Below, one piece after another: positions 1 through 13,405 of a stretch of DNA of 64,000 bases. The notes below the pieces were generated by a model, which was not told where the DNA came from, did not search any database, and saw only the letters and a program-made list of their open reading frames with translations. The stretch's first letter is position 1; the number at the start of each line of letters is the position of its first letter. The position numbers and the translations under genes are program-made. The stretch comes from Anaeromyces robustus (Eukaryota; Neocallimastigomycota; Neocallimastigomycetes; Neocallimastigales; Neocallimastigaceae), in contig MCFG01000226.1 of NCBI GenBank assembly GCA_002104895.1, forward strand, positions 21,001 through 85,000. The letters are read 5' to 3'.

Positions 1-1306
1 ACAAAAAAAAAAAAAACAAACAAACAAACAAACAAAAAAAACAAAAGAAAGAAAGAAAGAAAGAATTAATTAATTAATTAATTAGTGAATATAATTAAAA
101 TATATTTTTATAATATTATTATCTATTAAATATATAAATAACAATATAATTTATAACTATCTTCTTGTTTTATTGTTAAATTTTAAGAAAACAACAAAAC
201 AAAAACAAAAAAAAACAAAAAAAAAAAACAAAAAAAAAAAACAAAAAAAAAAAAAAAAAAACTAAAAACATAAAAAAAATATAATATATATTTATATATA
301 TTTTTTCTTTGATAGAAAATAAAATATAATAAATATATAGCTATAATTGTCCTTTTTATAAAAAGGGTTTTTATAGTATATATAATTATTATCACTATAA
401 TGGATAATATTTTTCTTTTATAAACTTTATTATTACCTTTTTCTTTTCAATACAACAATATATATATAAAGAGTGAAGAGATAAAGAAAATAAATTAGAA
501 TAAAAGAAAAATTATTATGGATTTAAATGATTTTTAAATATTATTTATTAATAATTTTTTAATCATTTATAATTATGGATAATATATTATTTTTATATTA
601 CTTAATAATCCTTATTATTTTTTTTATTTCATACAATAAAAAGGAATAATTTATATTCATAATTATAAAAATAATTAAATGAGGAATAATAATTATAGAA
701 TAATTAAAAATATTAATATTATAATAATTAATATTTAAAAATAAAAACAAAAAAAAAAAATGGAGAAAGAACATTAAGCAAATTTAAACAAATATCAATA
801 ACCAAAAATCAAAAGAAAAAAAAATAAAATAAAAATTACACAAAAGAAAGAATAAATAACAATAATTATGTAATTTTTAATTTTTAATTTATAGAATTTA
901 AAAATTAAGTTTTTTTTAGAAATGAAAATAAAAGAGAAAAAAAAAATTAAAATAATTTGAATATTTAAATATAATTATTAAATATATATATATATAATTA
1001 AATGATATAAATAATAAATAAATAAATAAATAAATAGATAGATAGAAATAATAACTTTTTTTTTTTCTTCTTTAAAAAAAAAAAAAAGTTATTTCTATGA
1101 TTTATTTATTTATATAATATATTTATTTTATATATATATATTTATTTTTATATTAATGAAAAAAATTTTTTTTTATTTTAAATATGACTTATTTAATATT
1201 TAATATTTTGTTTTCAATTTTCAATATCATATAAACATAATTTTTTACTTAATTTTCTTTCTTTTCCAGTAAAAATATTCTTATTATTTATTCTTATTTT
1301 TTTTAT

Positions 1307-1342
<36 letters not shown>

Positions 1343-2105
1343 CTCTCTCACTCTCATATTATTATTAATTATTAATATATCTTGTTTATAAAATGTTTAT
1401 ATATATATATATTTTTTAATTTAATCATTTTATTCTTATTCATGCTTATATCCAAATATTTTTATATTTTTAAATAATATTTTATATAATATTATAATAT
1501 TATATAATATGATAGAAATAATCATTTATATAATAAGAATTAATAAAAATAATGATATTAATATAATATAATATATTTTATTTTATTTTATAACTTTTTT
1601 TTTTATGAAAAAATCAAAACAAAACAAAACAAAACATTAACATTATATTATTATTATAATTACTTTTTTTTTTTTTATATTTTATATTTTCAAATTTATT
1701 ATATAATCTTTTTTAATTTTTTGTAAATATAAAAAAACATATTAATATTAATCTATAACTTAATAAATAAAAAATACCTTTAAAAAACAAAACAAAACAA
1801 AATTTTGGCATAAATTTTTTGTATAATACATTTTATTATTTATTATTTATTAGTTTATTAGTTTATTATTTTATTAATGGTCAATTTTTTTTTTTAATAC
1901 TATTATTTTTTTTTTGAATGATCTTTTGAATATTTGATAAATAATAATAATATTAAAAGATATTAAAATAAATAAAAAAAAAAAAAAAAAAAAAAAATTA
2001 AAAAAATAGAAGATGGTTTGTAAAGTTAGTTATATCATTAAATAAAATAAAATAAAATTAAATAAAATAAATATTTATATTAGTAATTAATATAATATTT
2101 ATAAT
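1..2105. other. AT-rich gene-free left flank
   Basis: No gene is supported here. The stretch starts with poly-A, CAAA and GAAA microsatellites (1-66) and continues as A/T homopolymers and short TA repeats. The only open frame of any length (about 183-395, minus) encodes Phe/Tyr/Ile runs derived from poly-A and TTT tracts. An imperfect fold-back sits at 1018-1112. The right end is probably the 3' flank of the minus-strand Rua1-domain gene. Confidence 0.7.
1018..1112. repeat. Imperfect inverted repeat (fold-back)
   Basis: The left arm reads AAATAAATAG..TAGAAATAATAAC followed by a T run. The right arm reads an A run, then GTTATTTCTA..TTTATTTATTT. The arms are complementary over about 40 bases apart from a three-base insertion and a short CTTC loop. 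It lies in gene-free DNA. It may be a degenerate miniature element or simply slippage-derived; no target-site duplication could be recognised. Confidence 0.5.
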
Positions 2106-3369
2106 TCAGATAAAATAAAAAATAAAACAGAAAAAAAAAAAAAAAAAACTTATATTTTTACTTATTTTTGAATGTTTCCACCAATATTTATATATTTTTT
2201 TAGCTGAAGGTGTATTTGTTTGAAGTTTAATCCATTGATTACATTTTTCACAATAACCTTCTTTACTGAAACATTCTATAGAAGGATAAGGTGGTGGCCA
2301 TAATTTATTAGTGATATCTTGGTAATCACTAACAGTAATTAATTCATAATTTACTTTAAAACCAGGCATAATTTTTTCATCTATTTATATATTTAAAATA
2401 TATATATTTTAAAAATGATATATATATAAATATATAATTATTATTTAATAAATATATTGATATATAATATATATATATATAATTAATAAAAACAAATTAT
2501 TAATTAATTATTATATTATCTTATGATATAACTTTTCTCTTTAGTTAATTCATTTATAAAAGTTAATTTATATTTTGAAGGTTTATCATAGGTTGTCAAT
2601 GAAGTTGATGATATACCATGATATGTATTTAAATGATATCTTTCATTTTAATATATAGATATATATATATAATTAACCATAAATATCAATTCTTTAAATT
2701 ATTAATATTCTTTTATTAATTTTATTTTAATTATATTTATAAATAGAATTACAGAGGATATTTAATATAATAATAATAAAAAAAAAAAAATTACCTATAG
2801 GCACTAGTTTTTGTTTTATACCAGGTTCCTGGTTTTTGAGGACAACAAGGACATTTTCCAATTTTTTTAATACCTTTTTCTTTTACAAATCTTGGTGTAA
2901 AGTAATCATATTTATGTTTTGGCTTTTTTGGAATGACTAATGAAGATGTAGAATTTGATATATTTTTTTTTGTAGATATTATTTTTTTATTTTTGTTATT
3001 ATTTTTATTTTTAATAATGTCATTATTATTAATTTTATTCTTATTCTTACTGATATTATTATTATAAGGTTTAATATTATTATTTAATTGATTATTAGTA
3101 TTATTATTTAAATAATTATGATTAAACTCATTATTAGAAGTGATATTAAATATATTATTAGTAGTACGATTTAAGAAATTATTTGATAAATCAAATAAAT
3201 TAAATTTTGGGTTAATAAAAAGCTTATCTTGAATAAATGTATTTAATTCAATGCTATTAGGCAATACTATTTTTAATAAAGCATTACATATAAGATTAAA
3301 ATATTTTTGGTCTAATAATGCATTATAATATATACAGATTTGAAGTATATTAAATTTATCTTTCATATT

Positions 3370-3400
<31 letters not shown>

Positions 3401-5234
3401 TTTTATAAAAAAAAGGCAGTCATTTATATTACATATTTTCCATATGACATATTACAAAGATAGATAATATATAAATATATAGATATTATAAATTAAAATG
3501 ATTATATTTTAATAAATATTAATGTAATAATATTGATAATATTAAAAAAAAAAAAATTTAATATATAATTTAAATTTACCATAAGGTTCATAATGCTTTA
3601 TTATATCTTTAAGATCATCAATACATAAATTAAATTTGGAAGGTTCTTTATTAGGGAAGAAGGCAAATATATCAATATTGGTTTTATGCACAATTTCACA
3701 GTATTTAAAATAATTTTCAATTATTGTTTTTTTGATACAAATATTTAAATAATTATTATTATTAAAAAAACTATAATAAATATTTTATATAAAAATTTAA
3801 AAATAAAATTAATTAATTTGAATAAATGTATGAATAAAAAAAAAAAAAAAAAAAAAAAAAATCAAATTAAAATCAAATTAAAAAAAAAAAAAAAGAGGAT
3901 TAATTAATATTAAAAATAAATTAAGTAAAATAAATAACAAAAAAAAGATAACAAAAAAAAAAAAAAAAGATTAATTAATATAAAAATAAACAAATTAAGT
4001 AAATGAATAAAAAAAAAAGAATAATTAATATAAAAATAAACAAATTAAGTAATGAATAAAAAAAAAATAATTAATATTAAAATAAAAAAATACATAAAGT
4101 ATATATATATATAAAGAGAATAATTAATATTAAAATAAAAGAAATATGTAAATATATGTAAAGAAAATAATTAATATTTAAATAAATAGATGAAAATAAT
4201 AATAAAAAATAAATTAATAAATAAATATAATAATAAACCATATTTAATTATTTTATGTTCAATTATTTATTATTACTAAAAAGGTAATTATTAATAATAA
4301 TATTGTTGTAAATGTTTTATTATTGATATTAAAGTTTTATATATATTAACTACCATTTATCATATATAAAAAATTTTACTTCATTTGATTTATTCATTAT
4401 TTCATTAATTTTTAATATATAATCAATTGTGTCGATTATATTTTTTTTATTATTCATATCATTATGATTAAATTGAATGGAATTAAAATAAAATTTTTCA
4501 TTGAGTAATTTTAAATCATTTTCTATCATTGGATTAAAATATTCATTATTATTATTATTGCCTTTTTTAAAAACATTAAAATTTATAGTGTCATTGGTTA
4601 GAGTGTTTTTTGAATTTATGAAATTTGTATCTTTGCTAGAATTTTCATTCATTTTCTCTTGGTCTTTATAATCAATAGTCTTTTTGGTTTTTTTTTCTCC
4701 ATTTATATCAATATTAATATCATTGTTATTATTATTACTATCATTAATATCATTATCAGTTTGATGTAATTTTGAATTATTATTAATATTAGAATAATCA
4801 ATATTTTGATTATAATTATCAATACTTTTTAATGTATTTTTATCACAATTAAATAATGAGAATAGATCATTAGTATTAAAATTAAATATCGAAAAAGGAT
4901 CCTCATCATCAATATTATTTAAAATTGAAAGTGAAGAATTATTGTATATTTGTTTATCTTTGTCTTTATATTCATATTCATTTTCATTTATGTTTATAGT
5001 ATTTAATATTTTATCGGTTTCAGCTGATAATATTTTTAATATAGATATATATTTTTTTTAATAAATTTTAAGTTATTTAATAATATATATAAATAATATA
5101 TAATAATTTTTATTTAGTGTAACTTTTTTTTTTTTTAATATTTTAATATTAATAAATAAAAAATTTTTATATATTCTATTATGTATGGGGGAAATTATTT
5201 TATTACAGCTTTTATTTTCGCTCAGTTCCATCAT
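2106..5234 (-). CDS. Fungal protein with Rua1-type C-terminal zinc domain
   Basis: Six exons: 5234-5207, 5023-4354, 3770-3580, 3359-2795, 2639-2533, 2380-2106. They give about 611 residues and phase is kept at all five junctions. The N-terminal half is Asn-rich and low complexity. The C-terminal part matches the domain defined on the Ustilago regulator Rua1: FTPRFVKEKGIKKIGKCPCC, then SAYRYHLNTYHGIS, then EGYCEKCNQWIKL and WWKH. The paired cysteines and histidines are the likely zinc ligands. In this family the domain occurs in transcriptional regulators, so a nuclear role is likely but unproven. The domain is split over the last three exons. The tail after WWKH turns into a poly-Phe run encoded by poly-T, so the true C-terminus may differ. 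The ATG-ATG start at 5234 comes from the phase-compatible first exon. Its 5' end faces the SNF5 gene across a 965-base divergent spacer. Confidence 0.8.
3880..4215. repeat. Degenerate tandem repeat inside an intron
   Basis: About six to eight diverged copies of a unit built around GATTAATTAATATAAAAATA followed by CAAATTAAGTAAATGAATAA and an A run. Two central copies (about 3970-4060) are nearly identical. The repeat fills most of the second intron (4353-3771) of the minus-strand Rua1-domain gene. Confidence 0.6.
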
Positions 5235-6199
5235 AAAAAAAAAATAAACAATTTAAAAATATATTTTATATAGAAAAAAATAGAAATAATGATAAATAAA
5301 ATATATAAATAAATATCATACAATATTACAATATAATAAAGTATTATCTAAAAAAAAGGGAATAAAATAAAATAAGATAATCATCCATTTTTATATACTT
5401 TTATAAAATATCAAAAAAATTTATATTGTGGATTAAAATAATAAAAAAATTTTTTATTACATTTTTTTTTTTAATTATAAATTTTAATTTATTACATTTT
5501 ATTATATTAAATAATTGTAATATTATATAATATTATAATATATGATAATATATTATAATTTATGTTTATAAAAAAAAATAAATTATTATGAAATTTTGAA
5601 TATTTTGTTGCAATTTTTTTTTTTATATATTTACTAGATTATAAATAACATAATAATAATAATAATATATTTTTGTTTTATACTTTATATTTATATTAAT
5701 AAGAGTAAATATTAAATATATAATTTATAAACTAATAACAATTGACTAATTGAATGAAGTTTTAATAATAATATATAATAATAATAATACTAGAAAACAT
5801 ATCGTTTACAGAACTATCGTTCTTGATTTAATAATAATTAATAATACATGTTACAAATATAGTCAGTCACAAAATATTAATTAATTGACCATTAATATCT
5901 ATTAATTGTATATACATATATCTTATTTTTTATTCTGAAAGAAAAAAAAAAAAAAAATCAATATCAATATCATTTTTAATGTTAATATTAATATCTATAA
6001 CACAATATTATTCATATTTATTTAATTAATCTTCAACTTAATTCAAATTTAAATACATAATCATTTATTTTAAATATGTATGTATACCATACATATTATT
6101 AATATTTTATTTAAAACTCTTTGAAGATTACTATTATACATATATATATAATAATTTATATTTAAAAGTTAATTTAATTATATCAGTAATATTTACATA
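5235..6199. other. Divergent intergenic spacer
   Basis: This 965-base spacer separates the start codons of the Rua1-domain gene (minus) and the SNF5 gene (plus), so it should carry both promoters. It is A/T-rich with poly-A/T runs. I see no convincing TATA position or known operator. Complexity is slightly higher around 5790-5880. Confidence 0.6.
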
Positions 6200-7623
6200 A
6201 TGACTCGTGAAACAAATTTATATTCACCATCAGCATACGTTAATCCAGATCTTGTTGAAGAATTGGTTTCAGAATCAGATTCAGAATATCAACAAACTAA
6301 AATAACTAAATATCCCATTGGTAATATTCATTATAATGTTAATATTAGAAGAAGAAAAACACGTCATGTATACTAGTAAGAAAAATATAATTACAAAAAT
6401 AATTTATTATTTTAATTATTATTATTATTGAATAATAATTTATATAATTTATATTTTTATATTGATTTGTCTAAATTATATATAATATATAATATACAAT
6501 ATTTAATATTTACAATTATTATTATTATTATTATTCTTATTATTATTACAGTGAAAAGAAGCAACTTAAAAAAGCTGCAGATATACCTGTTCATCTTGTT
6601 CCAATAAATTTAAATTTTGAAATTGATGGTGTAAAATTAGTAGACTTTTTTACTTGGAATATTAATGGTATTTTATTTTTTTTCATACATTTCAATATTT
6701 TAAATTTCTAATAATATTTTTTTTAATCTACCTTATTAAATTATTTTTAGATGCTTAATATTTTTTTATCTTTTTTTTTTCTTATTTAAAAAATTATTGA
6801 AGAAAATTATTTACTTAATTATTGTATTTTTTTTTTTTTTTTAATTTTTATTTTTTAATTTTTTTTTTTTTAAGAATCATTAATGACACCAGAAAAATTT
6901 GCTCAAATTTTGGCTGATGATTTAGATACACCAGTTGCTAATCAATTTGTTCAACAAATTGCAGATCAAATAAGAAAACAATGTTCAAATTATATAGCAG
7001 CACTTGAAAATGATAATGTTGAAAATGACTATGAAAAAGAAAGTGATTTAAGAATTATTATTAAATTAGATATTAATGTTGGTACTATCAATTTAAAGGA
7101 CCAATTTGAATGGCCATTATATTCATCTTTATCTAATTCTATGGCACCAGAAGAATTTGCTAAAAAATTAACATCAGAATTAGGTCTTGGTGGTGAATTT
7201 ACAGCTGCCATTGCTCATAGTATTAGAGAACAAATATATACAGCAAGACTTAATGTAGATGATACCAATTTTGCTATGAATATAGATAGATATAAAGTAC
7301 CACCTTTTAGATCAAAGGATGAAGAATTTGATGAATGGTATCCAACTATAAGAGAAATGACAGAAGAAGAAATTGAAAGAAAGCATAAAGAACAAGAAAG
7401 AAATATAAGGTTATTAAATTTTATATATATATATTTTATTTTATTTTATTTTATTTTATTTTATTTTATTTTATTTTATTTTATTTATTATATATTTAAA
7501 TTAGGTATTATTATAATTATTTTTATTATTATTACAATTTTAGAATATACATTTATTTTATGTTTTTTTATTATTATTATTTTATTATATATTTATGTAT
7601 ATATATATTTAAATTAATTTATT

Positions 7624-7672
<49 letters not shown>

Positions 7673-8382
7673 TGTTGTTGTTGTTATTATATTAAAAAGA
7701 CGTATGAGACGTTCAACAAAATTAGCTCAAAGACTTTTATCTACTACAAATCCTTCATCACCTCATTCTAATGGTCAAAAACGTTCAGCTGAAATACCAT
7801 TAACCACTTATGAAATATATCAAAGTCAAAAAAGACATAATTCCGGTTCTGATACAGAATTTTCAAAAGATATTAATAGTGGGAAATTAAGTACTGAAAC
7901 AAGTGGTTCTGCTGTTTATAATAATTATTTAAAATCTGAACTCTCACCAACTGTTTCAACACTTTATGATAGTGATAGTAAACAAGATTCTTCTTCAAGT
8001 ATTACTAATGTACCTCCATTACCAAAAATACATCGTGGATTTGGTGCTAGTGGTCGTATTTATAATAAAGATCTTAAAGCAAATATTACTGGTAATATAT
8101 CAATTTATTAATATTTATTTATTTTTATTCTTATTATAAATATTATTTAAATTTAATTTTTTTTTTATTAATTATATTGTTATTTTACTTAATAATCTAT
8201 TATAGATTTTAAGAAAAATTGGAAATGTAGTTGGTGTAGTTTAAGTGGTTTATATACACCTACTTTAAGAAAGGGTCCATTGGGAAATAGGGTAAGTTAA
8301 TTATTATAATTGTATTTAATATAATATAATATAATAAACTTCTTTTTTTTTTCTTTTTCATTATATTAATTCTTTCTATATA

Positions 8383-8423
<41 letters not shown>

Positions 8424-8640
8424 AGACTCTTTGTAATGCTTGTGGCTTATGGTACGCTAAACATAAAACTTTACCACAAGATAGGTAATTTATCTTTTTT
8501 TATATATATATATTTATTTATTTATATATTTTTATTTTATTTTAATATTCATATTTATTAATATAATAATTTTCTTATATTATTATTTTATAATTAATAT
8601 TTATTCGAATTTTTATAGATACCATGAACATGAACATTAA
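6200..8640 (+). CDS. SNF5/SFH1 chromatin-remodelling subunit with C-terminal GATA zinc finger
   Basis: Seven exons: 6200-6375, 6552-6667, 6875-7409, 7700-8091, 8206-8291, 8426-8484, 8619-8640. They give 461 residues, in phase throughout. The SNF5 homology region is clear. Repeat 1 runs from HLVPINLNFEIDGVKLVDFF through TWNINESLMTPEKFAQILAD. Repeat 2 runs from LRIIIKLDINVGTINLKDQF through FEWPLYSSLSNSMAPEEFAK to AIAHSIREQIY. An Arg-rich segment (RRMRRSTKL) follows across intron 4. Near the C-terminus is a GATA-type finger, CSWC...CNAC, with about 20 residues between the cysteine pairs, split over exons 5 and 6. The protein should be a core subunit of a SWI/SNF or RSC remodeller in the nucleus. 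Whether it is the SNF5 or the SFH1 paralogue cannot be decided here. The last exon codes only a short His/Glu tail. Confidence 0.93.
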
Positions 8641-9672
8641 ATTTTTTACATATTAACATGATAGTATCAATACCTATTATATATAATTATTACAAGATTA
8701 TTTAATTTTATTTTATTTTATTTTATTTTATTTTATTTAATTCATTTTTTTTTTCAAGTTCTTATATTTTTATTGTTACAATAGATTTTTTTTTAAATAT
8801 ATATATTTGTATATATATTTATATATTTATTTTTTTATCATCAAAAAAAGAAAAAAATATAATGTATGAAATAAATAATTTAATATGTACAGAAGTTTAT
8901 ATCTTTTTATTATTATTCTTGTTATTAATCTATTTTTATTTATTATTATTTTACTTTTAATTTTTTTATATTCTTTTTTATATATATATATGTAATTATA
9001 TATGCAATTTATATTATCATAATCATTTTTTTTTTTTTTAATTATATTCTATTTCTAAGTAAAAAATTGATATTTTTCATTATATACTTAATATTTATAT
9101 TATTATTTTTGCAATAATAGAAATTTTATTTTTTTTATTTTATATTGATTTGTTTTGTTTTGTTTTGTTTAATATAAATATAAATATAAATATTAATATA
9201 AAAAAATAAAAATAAAAATAAAAATCAATATACATAAAGTACTCTTTTTTAACATTATTAAAAGTCTTTATTACATAATTTTTAAACTGTTTATTTTTTT
9301 GGTACATTAGATACAAAATAAATTCATATATATAATATTTAATCTAAAATTTAAAAATTTTAAATAAAAATATTAAATTAAATATTTAATATATTTAATA
9401 TTTTTAATGATTTATTATAATTTTTTTAATAAATTTCATTGTTTTTTTTTTTTTTTTTTTTATAAAAATATTAGTGATTATTGGAATTATATAGTAATAG
9501 TTAAAGAAATTGAATAAGTATTAAATATTAATATAAATAATAAAAATAATAAAAAACTTTTTTATAATTTGAATTTTTATATTTTAATTTGTCTTTTTTA
9601 ATAATTTTCATAAAAATATAATTTTAAAATTCTAATTGAGAAATTTTAATTTAGAAATTTGAATTAGAATAT

Positions 9673-9708
<36 letters not shown>

Positions 9709-9754
9709 ATATATTTATATAAATTGTTATTTAAATTTCAATTTTATTTTAGAA
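8641..9754. other. Intergenic spacer, no gene seen
   Basis: A/T-rich DNA between the SNF5 stop and the start of the next plus-strand gene. It contains (TTTTA)n at 8700-8740, TTTTG repeats at 9150-9168 and a poly-A run at 9674-9706. No coding-like segment was found. Confidence 0.6.
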
Positions 9755-11064
9755 ATGAGTGGTAGGTAAAATGTCTAATTATTTAATATAAATATGAAAA
9801 TTATATAAAATTTATATTTTATTAATAAATATTATTTTATAATTTAACCTCTATTCACATTATATATGTATATATATATTTAAATTTAGTAAAGAAATAT
9901 TTATCGCAACATGTCAAGATTTTCAAGAATTTAGATATAATTATATTAAAAATAAAAAGTAAAAATTATTTATGATATCAATAATAATGAAATATAAATA
10001 TATCTATGGTATTGTTTTGAATTAATTAATATTAAATATAAAATTAATTTAAAAAAAAAAAAAAAAACAAAAAAAAAAAAACAGGAAAAAAAATAGAATA
10101 GAACGAAAAATAAGAGAACAAACGGAATTGAATATTGATAAAAAATATAATAAATCAGTGGAACTTGAAAAAAAAAGAAAAAATACCATATCAAATATTA
10201 AAAAAATTATCTATGAAAAAGTTGTAGCTTTATTTGAAAATGTATATTTTATCAAAGTATCTGATATTTTAGAAAAATTAAAAATGGATGAAACTATATT
10301 CCCAGATAAAACAGGTATATTGTTAATTGTTATTTTATGCATTTAATATATAAATTTTATTTTATTTTTCTTTGAAAAAGTAAAATTTATTATAATTTAT
10401 TATAATATATTATTTGAAATTAATAATTAAAAAATAAAAAAAGATTTAAAATTAATATTTTAATTTGTTTAAATTTTAATTATTATTATTATTATTATTA
10501 TTATTATAATTATTATTATTATTATTATTATATATTTTTTTTTTAAAAAAAAAAAAGATTTATCAAATTTAACATTAGTTACTGATGTATTAGAAAGTAA
10601 CAAAACGTTTAAAATTGAAAGAATTGAGAAAGTTCAATGGGCTTATCTATTAGAAAAATGCCATACAGTTAAAGATAATAGTGATATAAAAATGATTCTC
10701 AGGGAAATTAATTTTATAGCTAGTGATATTAACAAATTAAGTCCTCATTCTTATGAAATTATGAGTCAAAAAATCTTTGGTACTTTATTTTATAATAAAT
10801 TCGATACTAATAGTGTAATAGAATTTAAAAAAAAATATCAACATTATTTAAATTCAGATTCTACTATAATTAATTCTAATAATAGTAATGACAATGATGA
10901 AAATAATATCAATAATATAATTGATGAGGATAATAATAATAATGATAATGATAATATAATTGATGAAGAAGATAATAATAATAATAATAATAATAATATA
11001 ATTGAAGAAGAAGAAGAAGAAGATAATAATAATAATAATAATAATAATATAATTGATGAAGAAG

Positions 11065-11100
<36 letters not shown>

Positions 11101-11193
11101 TTGAAGAAGATAATAATAATAATAATAGTAATAATAATAAAATTGAAGAAGAAGATAATAACAATAATAATAATAATATAATTGAAGAAGAAG

Positions 11194-11250
<57 letters not shown>

Positions 11251-11355
11251 TAATTGAAGAAGAAGAAGAAGATAATAATAATAATAATAATATAATTGAA
11301 GAAGAAGAAGAAGATAATAATAATAATAATAATAATAATATAATTGATGAAGAAG

Positions 11356-11448
<93 letters not shown>

Positions 11449-11897
11449 TAATTTATGAAGAAGATGATGATAATAATAATAATATAATTCATGAAGAAGA
11501 AGATAATAATAATAATAATAATAATAATGTAATTGATAATAATATTAAGGATAATAATAATGATAACTATAGTACTCATTCAAATATAAATAATATAGGT
11601 AATAATAATAATCATTTGAATATAAATAATATTGATAGTAATAAATATAATAATAATTCTAACATAAATTATATTGATACTAATGTTGATGAAAGTATAG
11701 ATATAAAAGATATAAATATTATCACTAACGTAACACCAACATCAGTTACATCTCCTAATATAAATAGTGATCAAAGTGATACCAATGATGTTATTACTAT
11801 TAGTGATGATGATATTATTATTGTTAATGATGATCATAGCAATATTAAGGTTGATTTTGATAAAGAAAGAATAACAAAAAAAAGGAAATTTAATTAA
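9755..11897 (+). CDS. Uncharacterised protein with Asn/acidic repeats and SIM-like C-terminus
   Basis: Four exons: 9755-9765, 9890-9958, 10085-10314, 10558-11897. They give 549 residues, in phase. The first exon is only 11 bases (Met-Ser-Gly plus two bases), so the start is the least certain part. Residues 1-220 are an ordinary Lys/Glu-rich, probably helical region (for example KVSDILEKLKMDETIFPDKT and KVQWAYLLEKCHTVK) that I cannot assign to a family. From about 10917 to 11540 the protein is a run of roughly a dozen units: two hydrophobic residues (II, KI or VI), two to six Asp/Glu, then 4-20 or more Asn. Near the end, DVITISDDDIIIVNDD has two hydrophobic-then-acidic stretches shaped like SUMO-interacting motifs. 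The protein ends in a basic KKRKF tail that could act in nuclear import. Function unknown; a nuclear protein is my inference. Confidence 0.75.
10917..11540 (+). repeat. In-frame (AAT)n / GAAGAA coding repeat array
   Basis: This is the DNA behind the repeat protein. The unit is (AAT)n ATAATTGA followed by (AGA)n-type acidic codons GAAGAAGAAGAT, repeated about twelve times with variable Asn runs. The longest AAT block is at about 11358-11447. All unit-length changes are in multiples of three, consistent with selection for an open frame. The antisense and shifted frames are long poly-Ile or poly-Leu shadows. Confidence 0.8.
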
Positions 11898-12006
11898 GTT
11901 AATAAATACTAAAAATCATTTAAAATATTTTATTTATTATTTATATTAATATTATACATTGAAACAAAACAAAACAAAACAAAACAAAACAAAATGTTTT
12001 TTAAAG

Positions 12007-12040
12007 AAAATGTTTAAAAAAACCTTTTTTTAAACATTTT
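12007..12040. repeat. 16-bp-stem hairpin downstream of a stop codon
   Basis: AAAATGTTTAAAAAAA is followed by CC and then its exact reverse complement, ending in further T residues. It lies about 110 bases after the stop codon of the Asn-rich gene. In RNA it would form a long A-U stem in the 3' untranslated or flanking region. A role in transcript end formation or stability is possible but not shown. Confidence 0.6.
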
Positions 12041-13088
12041 TTATTCTAAATTTTTTTTTTTTTTAATATTATTTATATTTTTATTTCGTAAATAATAATT
12101 TTATTATTTATATGTAAATAAAAGTGCTCAATATATAATATAAAGTTCATTAAAATTTTTATCCATAATGAAATAATTATAATAAATATAATTTTTATTA
12201 TTTAATCGCATATATTTAATATTTAAATATAATTATATATACATATTTAATTAATCCACAATTTATTAATTTTTTTTTTTTTACTATATTAAGTTTTTAT
12301 TTTATTTTATTTTATATATATATTAATCCATATACATTATTTCTTAAAGAAAAATTAGAAAATAATAAAAAAAAATTTAAGATTTTAATAAATGAATTTT
12401 GATATATATATATATATATATTATTATTATTATTATTCTTTAATTCTTTAGATTCCATTTTTTTTTTTTTTTTTTTTTGGTGTTTGATATTATAAATTAT
12501 TATTTTAATTTCTCTATAGCGTCATTCATTCATTTCTTACTATGTAAATTTTTTGTTTTATTTTTTATAAACTGTTTTAAAAAAAATAAATAATGATTTA
12601 TTTAGAACAAATAAATCATAATAAATAATAATATACAAAAAGTTTCCAAAAAAATATAATATTTTTAAAGCTTTGTTACTCCACTTTAAAAAAATTTTTT
12701 AAAAAACATAGAGAAATATTATAGTTAAATATATTTGTGGAGAAAAAAGTAGTATTTATTTTTTTGAAGAATTCTTTTTAATATTGAAATATGAGGGGAA
12801 GAAAAAACTATAAAAAAACTTAGTATTTATTTTTACATTATGAGTATATATAAAAATAAATAATAATAATAAAATAAACTTTTTTTTTTATTATGATGAA
12901 TATTTTAAGGTTAACAACTATGAATTTTCAGTATAAGATTTGAAAAAAATTTGACTAAAAGGTGATGCTGTATAGTATATATAGTATTTCTTATTTATTA
13001 CGCTTATTTATCATTTTATCTAATATAATATATATAATATAATTAAATTTATCAAGATAGAAATCAAAAAAAAAAAAAAAAAAAAGTA

Positions 13089-13092
13089 AATA

Positions 13093-13166
<74 letters not shown>
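13089..13166. repeat. (AAAT)n microsatellite
   Basis: About nineteen uninterrupted TAAA units in intergenic DNA upstream of the cation transporter gene. Confidence 0.85.
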
Positions 13167-13168
<2 letters not shown>

Positions 13169-13369
13169 AATTTTAATATTATAAAAAAAAGTTAAAATTT
13201 AAAAATTGAAAAGTAAAGTTTAATATAATTAAATAAAAAATTACGCTTTTTTTAAAACAATTTAATATTGTAATAATAAATTTTGAAAATTATTGAAACA
13301 AAATTAAAAGAAAAATCAATAAAACAAATAACTAAATTAATAGTTAAATAATAAATAATATGAGAGAAT

Positions 13370-13405
<36 letters not shown>

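Noticed and set aside
5101-5207. Longer first exon of the Rua1-domain gene ending at a poly-A/GTTACA donor
   Set aside because: That donor leaves the wrong phase and gives a stop in exon 2; the GTAATA donor at 5206 restores the frame.
10844-11579. Minus-strand poly-Ser/Leu and poly-Ile frames opposite the Asn-rich gene
   Set aside because: Antisense shadows of the in-frame AAT/GAA repeat; the plus-strand frame has the splice structure and a normal N-terminal region.
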